In this document: positions 32,461 to 45,600 of the stretch, one piece after another | How the letters are laid out: the number at the start of each line of letters is the position of its first letter | How positions within the stretch are numbered: position 1 is the first letter of the stretch | From: Aculops lycopersici | Taxonomy: Eukaryota; Arthropoda; Arachnida; Trombidiformes; Eriophyidae | Assembly: GCA_015350385.1 (NCBI GenBank) | Contig: WNKI01000001.1 | Location: forward strand, 9,293,118-9,357,117 | Direction of reading: 5' to 3' | DNA length: 64,000 bases | Program-made: the position numbers and the translations under genes | The notes under the pieces: generated by a model | Databases searched by the model: none | Told to the model about the DNA's origin: nothing | Seen by the model: the letters and a program-made list of their open reading frames with translations, nothing else

Positions 32461-35001
32461 ATGAACACACGAAAAAAGAAGATCAAGCTGAGTTGTCAAG
32501 ATTCGGACACTACTGATAGTGTTGACGATAGAGATGCTCGCAAGTCAAGGATTCGAGATTCCAACAAAGAGTACGCTCGACGGATGACAATACTCACCAC
32601 TTGGACTGAATACTGGTCGGATTATACAACACGCGATGGGGATGCCTATCCTCAAAACGAGGCTCGTGGTATCATGAGACGCTATAACAAAATAACTTGT
32701 CCTATCGCCAACTGCAAAAAAGCTTTTACCTCGATCGGTGGATTGAGATACCATTATGCTCGTTGCAATATTGAACAGAGTTTCAAATGCAATGTTTGCC
32801 AACCACCGGAGGCAATCAAGAATAAGGGCGAATTGTTGCGTCACATGATCTTGAGGCACATAAACGAGTTGCCTGCTTTAAATGAAGACCAGAAACTTAT
32901 TGCTGCCAAATACTCGGATAGTAGCGAAAGAGCTACTAGTAGCAGACCTAGGAGGGAGTCCAGTAAGAGGACAGTTAATGTGAGCAAAACCTATGACAGT
33001 GAAAGTACATTTTCCAGTTCCAAACTGATCTCAAGCTTCAACGACTTGCACAGAAAAGTTTTTCTCTCAGATGGATTTAATGATCGTCCGTTTAAAGATT
33101 GGCTATTATCGTCGAAGGATTGGGATCTCATCACTCAAGAGATGGATAGGAAACGCTACTATCCACCTGAGTTCGAATCTTGTTACTTTAAATTAGCAAA
33201 GGAGGGGGAGAAGTTTACAAAGATCAAAACCGGTGAATCTGTAACTTTATCTCAGGACAAAGATTATCCAACGAGCTCAATCTTCTACACAGGAGGTCAG
33301 AATAGTGCAATTGCCTGGTTGCCCAAATCTCATCATATTCAAAAGACAGACCAATGCCCAGAACTAGTTGCAATTGCAGTGAATACATGCTCTTTAGATA
33401 AGAGTATGAAGTATCGTGAGACTACCGAGGGGACGCACAGTATCCAGTTTTGGACTATTGGATCTACAGATAGACAGGCAATGATAGACGACAACGACTT
33501 GAGGTGTTCTTTAAGTTACATTGTTGGCCATAACTTTGGAATGATATACGAGATGGTATGGTGCCCTCTAGGTAGCAGTTGGCAGCCACCCGATGGAAAT
33601 AACCAGGTTTCACCATCGAGAGTTGGTCTTTTGGCTTTAGCTTGTGGCGATGGCAAGATAAGAATCTTGAACGTCCCTCACACCAAGTACTTACTAACCA
33701 AGGCTTTAAGTCGAACTTGTGACAATATTATCGAGGCAACTCCGATATTTAGAACAAAGCCAGTCGCTTGTCTCGCACCTCCAGGTGTAGGCCCATCGAC
33801 TGACTACAAGTCATCCATTTGTACCTCGATATGTTGGAATTTAGAAGACAATCAAAAATTAATTGTTGCCGGTTATTCGAATGGTATCGTTGCCATATTT
33901 GATCTCTCTAACGGATCACCAATATTGTACACCAACGATTCAAACTGTCACTCCTACCAACCCCTCAGATCTTGGACCGCACATGGAGCCCCGGTGACAG
34001 GTGTGGGCATATCGACTATTTCATCCGATAGAACATGTATAGCAACGGCCAGTACCGACCGGTTCATAAAGACTTGGAACGTTAAGGATCTCAGCTCATG
34101 TTTAATGATGGAGAAGTCGCCGCTAACTAAGTTAGTATGGGACTATAGAGTTCGAGGAGTTGTGACAGCTTGCGAGTCTGCATTCTCAAGTTTCACCAAT
34201 CGTGTTAGATACTCCTACCCTACACCTGAAGGCTGCCACAACGTCACCGTGGCAACACATCGTACCACCGTTTGGGGTCTCGCCAATTCAATGATAACAA
34301 ATGCAATTGTATCTACCGACCAGGCTGGCGAAGTGCAAATGAATGCTGAATTATTGTTCAAGATGTCGCAAAAACGATTGAAAGCATTAAGCTCACATAG
34401 TCTATATAGTATGATACCCAAACCTTTGGGAGAAAGTATTGAACAATCTCAGGTCGTCAACATAACGACCACGAACGGAGACAACAATTCAAGCACTTTG
34501 AATCGGGAAGGTGACAAGAGTTTATCAGTTGTGGATATCAGCGCCGACAACGTATGCCAAGATGCCGATCCTGATGGAGATGTGCCCAATCAAGAGGAAG
34601 AGGTTCAACTGGATGAGTTTGTCGAACGCGATGTTGTCAATAAGCCAACAAAATTTTTACTGCCACTTGAGCACGCAGCTGTCGAAACTTATACTGACTT
34701 CAAAAAAGAATTTGGACTTGAATTTGTCAACTATAATCAAATTCCCCAAGGAAGTGCAAAGTTTTCCGAGAGTTGCACCCGTCCTCAAGATATCGCAAAC
34801 ATCTATTGTGACCGACATTGCGACTACCCGTTTTCAGCGGTCAACTTGGTCGAATGGAGTCCAAACTTGAGAACTTTCTCCTATTTGATCACCGGATCTC
34901 GTGTGGGCTTCTGTCGACTTGATAGGGTACAACTTGTTGAGCGTCTATTTCGCCAACCTGTTGAAACTTTCACATCCAAGTTGAATATATCGACCACTTG
35001 A
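32461..35001 (+). CDS. GTF3C2: General transcription factor IIIC subunit 2 (TFIIIC110-like), with N-terminal zinc fingers
   Basis: Subunit of TFIIIC, which binds the B box of tRNA genes and recruits TFIIIB/Pol III. Single exon, 846 aa. Two zinc fingers lie near the N-terminus: Cx4Cx12Hx3C (C80-C102) and a C2H2-like one (C110-H133). The middle and C-terminus form a WD40-type propeller with GLLALACGDGKIRILNV, IVAGYSNGIVAIFDLSN and CIATASTDRFIKTWNV. The end (FSAVNLVEWSPNL then FSYLITGSRVGFCRL) matches the AVNRVRWSPNL...GWLVSGGQSGLVR ending of human GTF3C2, which decides the assignment. The acidic stretch at about 680-720 is disordered. Confidence 0.85.
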   Translation: MNTRKKKIKLSCQDSDTTDSVDDRDARKSRIRDSNKEYARRMTILTTWTEYWSDYTTRDGDAYPQNEARGIMRRYNKITCPIANCKKAFTSIGGLRYHYARCNIEQSFKCNVCQPPEAIKNKGELLRHMILRHINELPALNEDQKLIAAKYSDSSERATSSRPRRESSKRTVNVSKTYDSESTFSSSKLISSFNDLHRKVFLSDGFNDRPFKDWLLSSKDWDLITQEMDRKRYYPPEFESCYFKLAKEGEKFTKIKTGESVTLSQDKDYPTSSIFYTGGQNSAIAWLPKSHHIQKTDQCPELVAIAVNTCSLDKSMKYRETTEGTHSIQFWTIGSTDRQAMIDDNDLRCSLSYIVGHNFGMIYEMVWCPLGSSWQPPDGNNQVSPSRVGLLALACGDGKIRILNVPHTKYLLTKALSRTCDNIIEATPIFRTKPVACLAPPGVGPSTDYKSSICTSICWNLEDNQKLIVAGYSNGIVAIFDLSNGSPILYTNDSNCHSYQPLRSWTAHGAPVTGVGISTISSDRTCIATASTDRFIKTWNVKDLSSCLMMEKSPLTKLVWDYRVRGVVTACESAFSSFTNRVRYSYPTPEGCHNVTVATHRTTVWGLANSMITNAIVSTDQAGEVQMNAELLFKMSQKRLKALSSHSLYSMIPKPLGESIEQSQVVNITTTNGDNNSSTLNREGDKSLSVVDISADNVCQDADPDGDVPNQEEEVQLDEFVERDVVNKPTKFLLPLEHAAVETYTDFKKEFGLEFVNYNQIPQGSAKFSESCTRPQDIANIYCDRHCDYPFSAVNLVEWSPNLRTFSYLITGSRVGFCRLDRVQLVERLFRQPVETFTSKLNISTT

Positions 35002-35277
35002 CAATGTCACCACAACACTGAAACTTAACTCGTCAAGACATATCATAAATATAAGAACTCTATTATAAATTTCATTCTATTTTATAGCATATAACTTGCC
35101 AACGACTCAACCTTTAAACGACTGCCTCCACTCCGCGAGGTCAGAGGAACAGAGCCTTCAGGAGAAACACTTTCAGTAATAAGCTTCGCTAAACAAGAAG
35201 AGCAAATACATTATAATTGAATAGACATTCACATAACTTTATTAAAGATTAAAATTGTTAAGTAATCTAGTATGTGT

Positions 35278-36495
35278 TTAGAGGAATGATGATGTTGAAC
35301 TATGAGAGCAAGACGACGCCGAGCTATTTGTCGCTATATGTTGCGTCATCCTGTTGATTTGAGTTGTGGTACTGACACCACCTGTTGTTGCTCCTATGGG
35401 TAACTCATTGCTTGTTCTCATATAACCTACTTGTTGCTGTTGTTCGACCACAGATCTCTCCTTCTTTGGACTGAATCCAATTGGTTGCTGCTTATCAGTG
35501 TATCCAAAGTGTGAGTTGCCGACAGTGACGCAGATCATGTTTGAGGTAGAGGGCAAATCTTGTGAGTCATTTGAGCTCCTCGACGTATTCAAGTCACTGG
35601 AGCGCCTATGACGATTTAAGTTGTAATCTATCACATGTACTTGCTCCTCGTAGCCATCAGAGGAGGAGTAATTCAAGTTAGATTCGCCACGTCTACTCTT
35701 TGTGATCGACTTCCGAATTAACGATGAGCTAGCCGAATGGTATTGGCACTCATATCGACCCGTCTCCTCCTCCTCGCTTCTATTTGAGCTCTCGATCAAC
35801 GAATCAACCTTGGCAATGAGAGCATCACGTCGCCGGATGTAAGCATCCACATCTTCCTGTTGCAAGTGAGTTCTAGCAACAAAATCAAGCTCGTGGACTA
35901 GATCGTTGAGTCGCGACTTAATGTCTTGTAGTTGGTGTTGTAAATCTGCTTGGTGGCTCGTCCGACTCAACGATCTATAGCCGTCGTCGCAGAGGTCGTC
36001 GTTTAGGGCTGACTTTGTCACCTGTTGCTTGTTGCAACGACTTTGATTGAGTCTATACAAACCAAAGTATTTGCCATTGATCTTTATAGATGGTACCGAC
36101 TCTCGGTTCCCATTCAGTGAAGATCGAATCCGGTAGTCGTCGTCGTCGTCGTCGTCGTTGACCGTTGAGCTCCCGCCACTGCAACAGTCGCTCTCCAATG
36201 ACTCCTCATCATCACTTGTTGCTTCCGTTGCTTTGGCCACGATAGAATCGCCACCCATCAGGTTGTTGAGTTTGATCTTGAAATGCGAGATGAATGCTCG
36301 CACATGAGATTCGTCTTTCAATCTTTTCTCATTCAAATCAACTCTCTTGTTTATTGACTTCCGGTCAGTTTCTGGGTTAGATCTTGTTTGAATCGACCAT
36401 TCAAGCGATTCTTTAAGTGCAGCTTCAAGGAGACTCATGCACTCCAAAAGATTCGAAGGGGGATTTGAATCAGGGGTAGGTGTGAGGGAGGCAAG
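35278..36495 (-). CDS. brp: Probable last exon of bruchpilot/ELKS
   Basis: A 406-codon frame opening after AAATTAG with CTTGCC, phase 0, matching the donor of the core exon at 37660/37659 (CAACAG then GTAAGT). It contains LLEAALKESLEWS, which resembles the LEEALRESV motif in the C-terminal part of ELKS. Later parts are Ser/Asp-rich, with a coiled-coil stretch (QLQDIKSRLNDLVHELDFVA) and a final Thr/Ser tail. A poly(A) signal AATAAA on the minus strand at 35243-35238 lies 40 nt after the stop. It could alternatively be a separate gene starting at the internal ATG (36438), but no promoter-sized gap or domain supports that. Confidence 0.5.
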   Translation of the reverse strand, partial: LASLTPTPDSNPPSNLLECMSLLEAALKESLEWSIQTRSNPETDRKSINKRVDLNEKRLKDESHVRAFISHFKIKLNNLMGGDSIVAKATEATSDDEESLESDCCSGGSSTVNDDDDDDDYRIRSSLNGNRESVPSIKINGKYFGLYRLNQSRCNKQQVTKSALNDDLCDDGYRSLSRTSHQADLQHQLQDIKSRLNDLVHELDFVARTHLQQEDVDAYIRRRDALIAKVDSLIESSNRSEEEETGRYECQYHSASSSLIRKSITKSRRGESNLNYSSSDGYEEQVHVIDYNLNRHRRSSDLNTSRSSNDSQDLPSTSNMICVTVGNSHFGYTDKQQPIGFSPKKERSVVEQQQQVGYMRTSNELPIGATTGGVSTTTQINRMTQHIATNSSASSCSHSSTSSFL

Positions 36496-36594
36496 CTAAT
36501 TTGTATTTCATGGTGTAGGATAGAATCATAAGTTAGTTGAGATATTTGATATGGGAGATAATCTACAGACAGAGTGTAGTGTGCGTAAGTGTGT

Positions 36595-36636
<42 letters not shown>

Positions 36637-39600
36637 TTAAGGAGCTTGAGTTTTTTGAATGTAAAATCAGTTTAGTTCAATAGATTGGCTCAAAGGGTCG
36701 CACAATTTTGTTGCATCGCATATATCAACGGACTAGATGATAAAATTTAACAATAGTAATGATGATTCCATAATAATTATTGCCAGATGATTAAAGTTTG
36801 GTCGATGATGATAAGATTTGTTGACATTACTGGTGAGACAATTATATCAATTGTCATCAAGCATTCAATTCAATGGCCGCGAAAAGATTTCCCACTACTT
36901 CATCCCCTTTCCTCTTGTTCTCTCCTTTCGTTTGGGCTGCCTACTTGGAGAGAGATTCTTCTTATGTGAGTCCCAAATGAAACTTGTGATTGCTCTAGAG
37001 TTTTCTTTGTCATATTATAGTTATAGTTGCATCATTGATTAGCTAACACGCATTATTTACATCCATCACGAAGCCGATACAATTCGTTGTGTGTCTCTCA
37101 AATCGATTCAAAAATTTAAGAGTGAGACGGTAACTGAAAGATGAATTGACTATCGTTCGCGATGACCATTCGTTTTCAAGGATGGAATCGGAGATTTCTA
37201 CTAAGTGATCGATTGATCACCGATATTTCTAGTACTAGCTAACTAACTGGCAGAATTTCGCAAACTCTGGACTATCAGATGATGATTGTGAGATGGTTTC
37301 TGGGTCGGTGTTATCAATTTGTCAGCAGACTAACTGGCACTTGATATTCGAGTTCAAATTAGAGTTGAGAGCGAGAGTGAGTTGAGTTGAGTTTTTGGAT
37401 GTTGAGAGTTTATCTTGAGAGTCCTTCGTCTCAATTTGTGAATAAGTGAGTCTAATGTCACTGGAAGAATCCAGAGATGAAACCGCCCGGACCGGATGGT
37501 TTCTATTGAGTTTTGAGTTTAGAGTTTAGAGGCATAATTCGAGTAAGTGAGTGATGGAGTATTGAGTTTGGCAGAGAGTTTCATAGATGTTGAGTCAGAT
37601 TCTGTGCGAGTTGAATGGTAGAGATAGTAGTTCATCATCATTAGTAGTCATTAACTTACCTGTTGGCCAGGGTTAAGTGGTCGCTGTTGTTGCGGTGGAG
37701 CTTGGGGTCGTTGTTGCTGCTGTGGAGGTCCTTGAGGTCGGGATTGTCCTTGAGGCGGCGGGCCAGCTCTAATTTGCTGCTGTCCTTGTGTGGCTCTTGG
37801 TGGTGGTTGCTGTTGGCCTTGAGGTGGTTGTTGTTGTTGTTGCTGCTGCTGCTGGCCAGCCACAGGTGGTTGCGCCATAGACTTGATTCTATTTTGCAAT
37901 TGCTCAATTTGTTGTGTCAAATTAAACTTCTCCTCCTCGCTAGCGGTGAGAATCTTCAACAGTCGCTCGAGTTCCTCTTGCGACTTGTTCAATTGCTGCC
38001 TCGTCTTCTCCAACTCGGACCTCAATATGTTCCTCTCCTCCTCTAAACTCTTGATTTGTTGCTGTAACTTGAGTATCACTTCCTGTTGCTGTTGGTTTGG
38101 ATGCTGTTGCTGTTGTTCTTGGTTAGCTTTTTGCTGTTGCTGTTGCTGGAGTTGTTTTTGGAAATTTTGCAACTCCTCGCGCTTAGCCTCAAGTGCCTTC
38201 TCTCTCTCTTCCAATTGCTTCTGGAAGGCAGCTAATTTGCTCTGATCTGCCTGCACGTTTTGTCCAGATTTATCCTGTTGCTGCTGTAGCTTGACCATCT
38301 CACTCTCGCGCCTGTCTAGCTCAACCATCAACTTCTCGAGTTGTTGCTGGAATCGATCGCGTTCAGTTTTCAGGTCGCCTAGCTCCGATTGCGACTTATC
38401 AAGTGCGGCCTTGAGTTGCTTGCTAGTTTGCAACTGACGCTGACCCTCCTCATTGGTCTTCTGGAGATCCTTTTGCAGCGTATTACACAACTCGCTCAGC
38501 TGAACCACCTGCTTTCGCATCTCCTCGGCCTCCTTACTTCCGCCTGTCGCTTGATGTTGCTCGTTGTTGCCTGCTCCCTTGGCTCTAAGATTCTCCTCGG
38601 TGGATTTCAGCGACTGAATCAGCGATTGGTTTTGATCGCTGAGTGCCTTGTTCCTCTCATTCAACTTTATGATCTCCTTCTTCATATCATCGCTTGTCTT
38701 TTGGAAGGCCCTTATCGCCTCAACTGCCTTCTCAAACTTGACCTTGTACTCGTCGTTCTGTTGGGCAGGTGGTTGTTGTTGCTGCTGCTGCTGCTGGGAA
38801 CTAGAAGCTTGCTGCTGCTGCTGCCTCTTGGCCTCGTCCTCCAATCGAGTCAACTCAGTCTCATACTCATTGATTGTGTTCGAGAAATGAACCTTAGCTT
38901 GCTCCAAGTTCCTTTGCAACTCTTTGTTAGCCTCCTGCAGTGAATTGCGCTCCTCCACAAGCTTCTGGATCTCGTTGGCCGACTTCTTGATTACATCTTG
39001 CATCATTTTCATCTCCTCCTGGTTCTTTTGTTGCTGTTGCTGTGGAGGTTGCTGTTGAGTTTGTTGTTGTTGTTGCTGCTGCTGCTGTTGCTTTTGGTTA
39101 AGTTGCTGCAAAATCTCCTGGTTTTGCTTCGACATCATCTTGTGGTCGTCCTCAATCTTCTTGATGTAATCGGCTGCTTCATCCAACTGGGACTTGAGGC
39201 TCGCGAGTTCCGCTTGATACTGCTTGTTGTCTGCCTTCTCCTTCTGGAGCTCAGCCTCGGACTTGTTCAAAATCTGCTTCAACTTGTTGAACTCTTCCGG
39301 TTTAATTTGAGGCTGTTGTTGTTGCTGCTGCTGAGGTTGTTGTTGTTGTTGTTGCTGTTGTTGTTGTTGGAATCTTTGCTGAAGTTGCTCGTACTCGGCT
39401 TGAATTTGTTGAATCTGGTTGTGCAACACCTGAATTTCCTGTGCAAATTGATTGCGCTCCTGTTGAGCTCTCTCCAGCTCCTGCTGCTTCCGCTCAATCT
39501 TGTCCTTCATCTTCTCCAACTCAATCATGCACCTTTCAGAATCTTTGAGTTGCTTACTATCAGTTTGATTCAACTTTTCCAATCTCGAGTTGGCCAACTC

Positions 39601-42600
39601 CAACTCGCGCTGCGACATCTCCTTTTCCATCTCGTGCGATTGTTGCAACTCCCGCAACTCCAGTAACTCCTTCCTCTGCTGAGTGTACTTCTCTCTAATG
39701 GTCTCTAGCTCTTGGATTAATCTTTGCATTGCATCCTCGTGGAGTCGCTTCGTTTCCTCGACCAAATTGTTCTGTTGGTTGCGATACTTGTCCACTTCCT
39801 GTTGCAGCAAGAGCAATTGCTGCTGGAGTCTCTCCTTATCGGCCAACAACTTCTCTTGGTCATTATTTGTCTGTTGCTGTTTCGATTGAACCTTCTCGAG
39901 TTGAGCTCTTGTTCTATCCAACTCAATGGCCAGCTTCTCCTCATTGGACTTCATCTTGAGCGCTTGCTGCTGGAACTCCTGTTGAGTTTGTTGCAGTGAG
40001 GCCTTCGAATCGAGCAACAATCGCTCCTTCTCCAATTGCAACTTGTTGATTTCACGCTGGTACTGTTCCAATTTAACCAGCGATCTCTCCAACTCGCTCG
40101 AGATTCTTTGCATCTCCTCCTGACTTCCGGCCGCGCCAATTTGGCCGCCACTAGGGCCGACGCCGCCACCCTGGGCCATCTGTAGGTTGCTCGAAGCGGA
40201 ACTCTTGGGTATGCCAACTAAATTTGGTTGTTGTCGCTCCAATTCCGAGCAGATTACCTGCAATCGATCGCGTTCACTTTGTAACTTTCGCGATTCGCCT
40301 TGCAACCTATCGTATCGTTCGCGCAAAACCTCCAAATCCATCTGGCACTTGTCGTACTCAATCCTCAGTCGCTCCTCGATTTCGGTGAGCTTCAGTAACT
40401 TTGTATTGGTCTTTGTGTACATTTCCTGCAACGACTGGACCTCCTCCTGCCACCTCTTGTGCTCGTCACGGAATTTACCTGCAATCTGCTGCTGTCGCTC
40501 CAGCTCGATGGCCAACTTTTCGCGGTCAATCTCGGATTGCTCCAATTTGGTCTCCAATTTGACCGACTCACTCTGGTAACGTTGGAACTTCTCAACTATC
40601 AATTGGCTCTCCTTTTGCTTCGTTGCCATATCGTCGTTTAGTTTCTCAAATTGAACCAACAATCTCTCGTACTTATCCTTCCATTGCCTAACCTCATTCC
40701 TCGTTTCCTGCTCTACGGAATCCTGCATCTTCTGGTGCTTGTGCAATCGCTCTCTCAACTCGTGCATCTCAAGCGACATTTGCTCCTTCTCCTTTTGGAG
40801 TTTTTGTAATAATTGTTGCTGTTGCTCTAATCGCTCCTTGTAAACACTAACCTGTTGATTGTTCAACTCCTTATCGTGCAAAAACTTTTCCATCTCCAAC
40901 TCGAGACTCTGGTGGCGTTCGCGCAACTTTTCCAACTCTTGTCGATGCAAATCTCGCTCCTGCTGCAATCTAGACTGAGACATCTCATGCGATTCCATTT
41001 GAACCATTAGTTTCTTCAACTCTCGCTGACTGTTCATCTTTTCCTGTTGGACCTTTCGCAGCTCTTCCGTTTGTTCGGCATGACGTTCGTCCAATTCGCG
41101 CGCTTCACTCTGAACTCGCTTCAATTGGTTTTGTAACTTTTCGCATTCCAATTGTAAACGATTGTGTTGTTGCTGCAAACGATCATTGTCAATCTTGACC
41201 TGATTTATGTCGGCAAGCGCAAAATCGCGCTCCTGTTGGATCTTACTGATCATCTGCTGCTGGCGCTCGTAGTCAACAAGTAGTTGCTCGCGTTCGCTCT
41301 GTGCATTCTCCATCTTGGCCTTCAATTTGTGCATCTCAGTTTGCGCTCGCTCGTAGCGTTCCGACAACTTGTCGGCCTCCTCCTGGTTCCTCTTCCTCTC
41401 CATCTCGTTCATGCGGCACTCAGCCTGAGCCCGACGCAACTCTTGCCGCTGGGCCTCGAGCTGCTCTTGCAATCTCTCGATTTCCATTAGCTCGCCAGTG
41501 GCCGACAAGGCGCCGCCGCGAGATTTGCCACCCAAACCGGCGTAGCCGCCCGAACCGGAAGTGGACTCGAGACGGTCCCTCAGGCGATCAACTTCCATTT
41601 GAAGCGAACGCTTCTCCATCTCAAGTCTCTTGACTAAGGTCGACGAAGAATCGGCGCTTCCGCTAGGGTCGGCCGAAGAGGAGTAAGTAGGATCCGGGGC
41701 AAATCTAACTGCGTCCGGTTTGGACGCGCCAATGCCGCCGCCGCCGCCGCTGTTTTGTAGTCGATTTTGTAGCTTGTCCATCTCGAACTTAACCGAGTTC
41801 AACTTCATCTTGTACTCCTTTATGCTGCGCTCGTGCGAATCCCGCTCCTCGCCCAACTCTTGTTCGGCTCTATCGCGTTGATTCTTCAACAAACTAATCT
41901 GTTTCTCCTTGTCGCCGAGAGTTTCCTCGAGATGATTCAGTAGGCCGATATCATCGCCCGTTGAGTGGCCACCACTTGTTGCCAAGTGCTCCATGCGCAT
42001 CCTCGCCCGATCCAACTGAGCCTCGCGCTCGGCCAACAAATTGTCCATTTGGGCCAACTTCCGCTGCAACTCGTTGATCTTCCTGTCGCGCATCTCAAGT
42101 AGCTGCTGCAATTCCTGAACCTCCTGGTAGGCTACGTGGGGCGAGATTGCCGATGAGGAGGACTTGCCGCCGCCAATTGGATTGTTGCCAAAGGTTTGCT
42201 GGTAGGAGCGGCGCTCGATTAACTTGTTGCGCTCGTCTAAGTTGCGCCTCAACTCCTCGTGGTCGGCCATCAACAAATTGTAGTGCTCCTCTTTGGTTGT
42301 AAGCGAATCCTTTAGAACTTGAATGTGTCGCCGCGAATCCCTAAGCTGATCCTCCATTGCCTTCATCTTGGCGCCCATAGTCAGAATCTCCTGCTCTCGC
42401 CTCACGAGTTCAGTTCTCATCTCGTCCATCTGAATTTATGCATTTTTAGATTGATCGGGTTAGATTGGAGTTAGCGATCTGAATTAATTTTGATGATAAA
42501 GGATTTTTTGATTGAGCAGTGGGAGAATTGAGCAAAAATGGGTAGGATTTTTGGGTTTCGGGGTAAGGAGAAGGTTTTGGGGAAGAGGGAAGAGAACTAA

Positions 42601-45600
42601 AATTCTGTTTGGATGCAAACCTGAGCCGCTTTTCCGGTTGCCCGACTCTTTGCACTGGTTGTTGGTGCTGCTGCTGCTGTTGTCATAACATTCGAGTTAA
42701 ATCCACGAGGCAAACTTATGGACGAGCCCTTGATATTTGAGCCCGAGGCGGAAGACTTTGAGCTGGTGATCTGCTGGTTGGAACTCGAGCTTGATTTAGT
42801 TATGTCTCTTAGATGGTTCTTGACGCATTGATAAATAGACTTGGCCGACGAGGAACTGGATCTCGAGTGGTGAGTTTTGTTGCTGGTATTTTTTTGCAAG
42901 TTACCTGACGACGACGACGATGACGCCACTGCCGCTAAGTTAGGCGATGATCTAGAGTTCCCTCTGCCGCTTAACATCAACTTCCGCTTGGCGATTCCCT
43001 GGTTACCTGAGGATGATTGTGATGTGTACTGTTGCTGCTGTTGCTTTTGCTGCAAACTGTTGCTAAGTTGTCTTCGTTTGGCCAAAGAGGATTGAGTCAC
43101 GTCTGGCTGAACTGAAAACGAGGTGCTTGCTTGTTGCTGTTGATCAGTGTTATTTGATTTGGACGACTTCTTGGAGGAATTGGTCGCACCAGAAGCTTTG
43201 GTTTCAGTTGAGGTGGTGCTCGACAACGAGATATACTCATTTTTTGATCTACCTTTGAGCCAACTAGTGCAAGAGTTTGCTTTCGTTTTGGCGGATGTTG
43301 TTGCATTATTACCCTTGGCTCCAATAGTTTGGTTTGATCTTGTTACCCTTTGTTTTCCATTCTGAGACTTCAACGATGACTTGACAGTCGAGCAACCTGT
43401 TGGCTGCAACTCGTCGGCTGGATGAATCTCGAGCGAATCTGGATCAAAGTCGCAGTCGAATGCTTGAGTATTGCACCTGCCGTTACTATTGTCGTCACTC
43501 AAATGCCTGTAGACAAATAGTGAGCTCAACGAGGAGTCGACGTTCTGGTTATTATTGATGATTTGTTGTTGTTGGTGGTGTTGTTGCGTTGCAACCTGTT
43601 GTTGGTTGTGGTGCTGCGACATCGCCATTCCATTGAAGTGGTCCATTTGCGCTAGCGACGATTGAGTTCGCCGCTGATGTAATTGATTGCAATTTGTTGC
43701 TGATTGATTTCGACTTGACGCTTCGACAGGTAAAACACTCAATTTGCTCGCGTTAATCATGGCCACTGAAGACGAGGAGTCCAGTTGACTTTGGCCATTA
43801 GGTTGGAGCGAGGCGCTAAGCGCAGTGTGATAGGAATTTGAGGTTGAGGGCGACAGGTAATTTTGAGCTAATTGTTGATGTTGTTGTTGCTGCTGCTCCT
43901 GGCTTCTGATTGTTGAGTTGCTGGCTTGGTGTTGAAGTTGTTGCTGACAGTTGCAATTGTTATAGAGGGAATCTGCTCCATTTTGCACTAGATGCTCGTT
44001 GCACATCTCGCAGTCTTTTATTGTTTCCTGCAATCGGCGAGCTTCGGCCAGGTAATGTGATGGTTCCTCTAAAATCAAATTAGCTTGTTGCTTTGAAACT
44101 GCTGCTGGCCCTGCTGCTCCACTTATCACAATTGGTTCGTTCAATTGCGCTTTCGACTGACCAATCGAACCATAGCCGCCGATGTTGCCGTAAAGTTGAC
44201 TCTGCCTTCTAATCAGTGTCTTATAATCTCCGCTATCATAACCATTGACGCTCATTTGAAGAGCCGACACTTGTTCTTGTTGTTGCTGTTGCTGTTCCGG
44301 CGCAGAGCTTGATGATTTCGCGGGAGTTCTCGACAAGTTTACATACGTAGATAGATTCTTGCACTCAATGCAGTCGTTTGATAGTGGAAAGTCGGGAGGT
44401 GAATTGTTTGCTGTTGCGGTTATATTGCCATACAATAACTCGTTACTCAGCGGAGCCGGAGTTGGTCTTGTGGCGATCATCCTTCCAGTCTGGCTACTTG
44501 TTGCTATTGGATTCACTTCCGCTTCGTTCTCTGCAACTCGAGTGTTTATGTTGTTGGCGCCGGTCTCGGCTGAGGTCTGTCCTTCTGGGTATCCATTATG
44601 AATGCACATGAAGTCGGGCGAGCAGAGGCACGTGTAATTTGGGTTCGAGGCAAAGTTGATCGGCGCTGCTGTTGCTGCCGGTCGATGTATCTCAACTTGA
44701 ATCAGCTGGTCACTGTTTTGTCCTCCAATTTCCTCTCCTTGTTGCTCGACACTGCGACGCTCGCCATTGACTTTGCCGTCCATTGGAGAGAAAAGTTGCC
44801 GACTCGGCTTGAAGCTTTGCGCCAATGGAAGCCAGCTGGCGCCGCCCACCTGGTGATGCGGCGGCCAATGTTGCTGCTGCTGCTGGAGGGAGCCTTTGGG
44901 AGTTGAGCAGTCCAGCGGGCGCAAGTAATCGTCGTCGTCGTCTTGCTCCTCCAAATTAACTTCTTCCTTTTGCTCATTGACAACTCGCTGCTTTGGCTTT
45001 GTAGTGGCCGCTTCATTCATTGTTTTAATTGCAAATGGTCGCGAGGCAAACGCGTGGCAGGCGGCACGTTTATTGGCCAACACGTGCCGCTGGCCATTAG
45101 TAGTAGTAGTATTAGTACCCAGTTGCAACAAAGACAACGACGAGCTGTCCTTTGTCGCATGCAAACTATCACAAGATTCGAGCTCATCCTCCGGCCGCTT
45201 GGCCATTAGCTCCATTAAATTCGAGGCCATTGACTTGAGATCATTGAGCGGCCGGCTATTGGGCGAGCCAATGTGCTCGACGCTCGACCGGAAGCTCACT
45301 GCCTTTTTGATACTTTGCACTGATGTTGCTGAGCCCTTTGGGGGTGTTGGAGCTCTTGGCTCTTGGCTCAATGATCTGAGTTTCAAATTTGAGTGATAAT
45401 TTCCCCTGTGAGCGCTTCTATTGGTATAAATTGGTTCACTTTTGCACTCATCGCAATCGCAAAATCTAAAGTCGCCCGCCTTCAGCGGGTTTGATTCCTC
45501 AGGTGGCTGCCGCTGCTGTTCTATTTGATTGATTTCATCTCGCAACTCTAAACTCTTTGATGAACTCACACCCGAGCTCGATGAGAGCGACAGGTTGCTG

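Noticed and set aside
37663..41633. Several Leu-rich plus-strand frames of 60-220 codons
   Set aside because: They are the complement of the CAG/GAG-rich bruchpilot coiled coil, where antisense reads as Leu/Cys; not genes.
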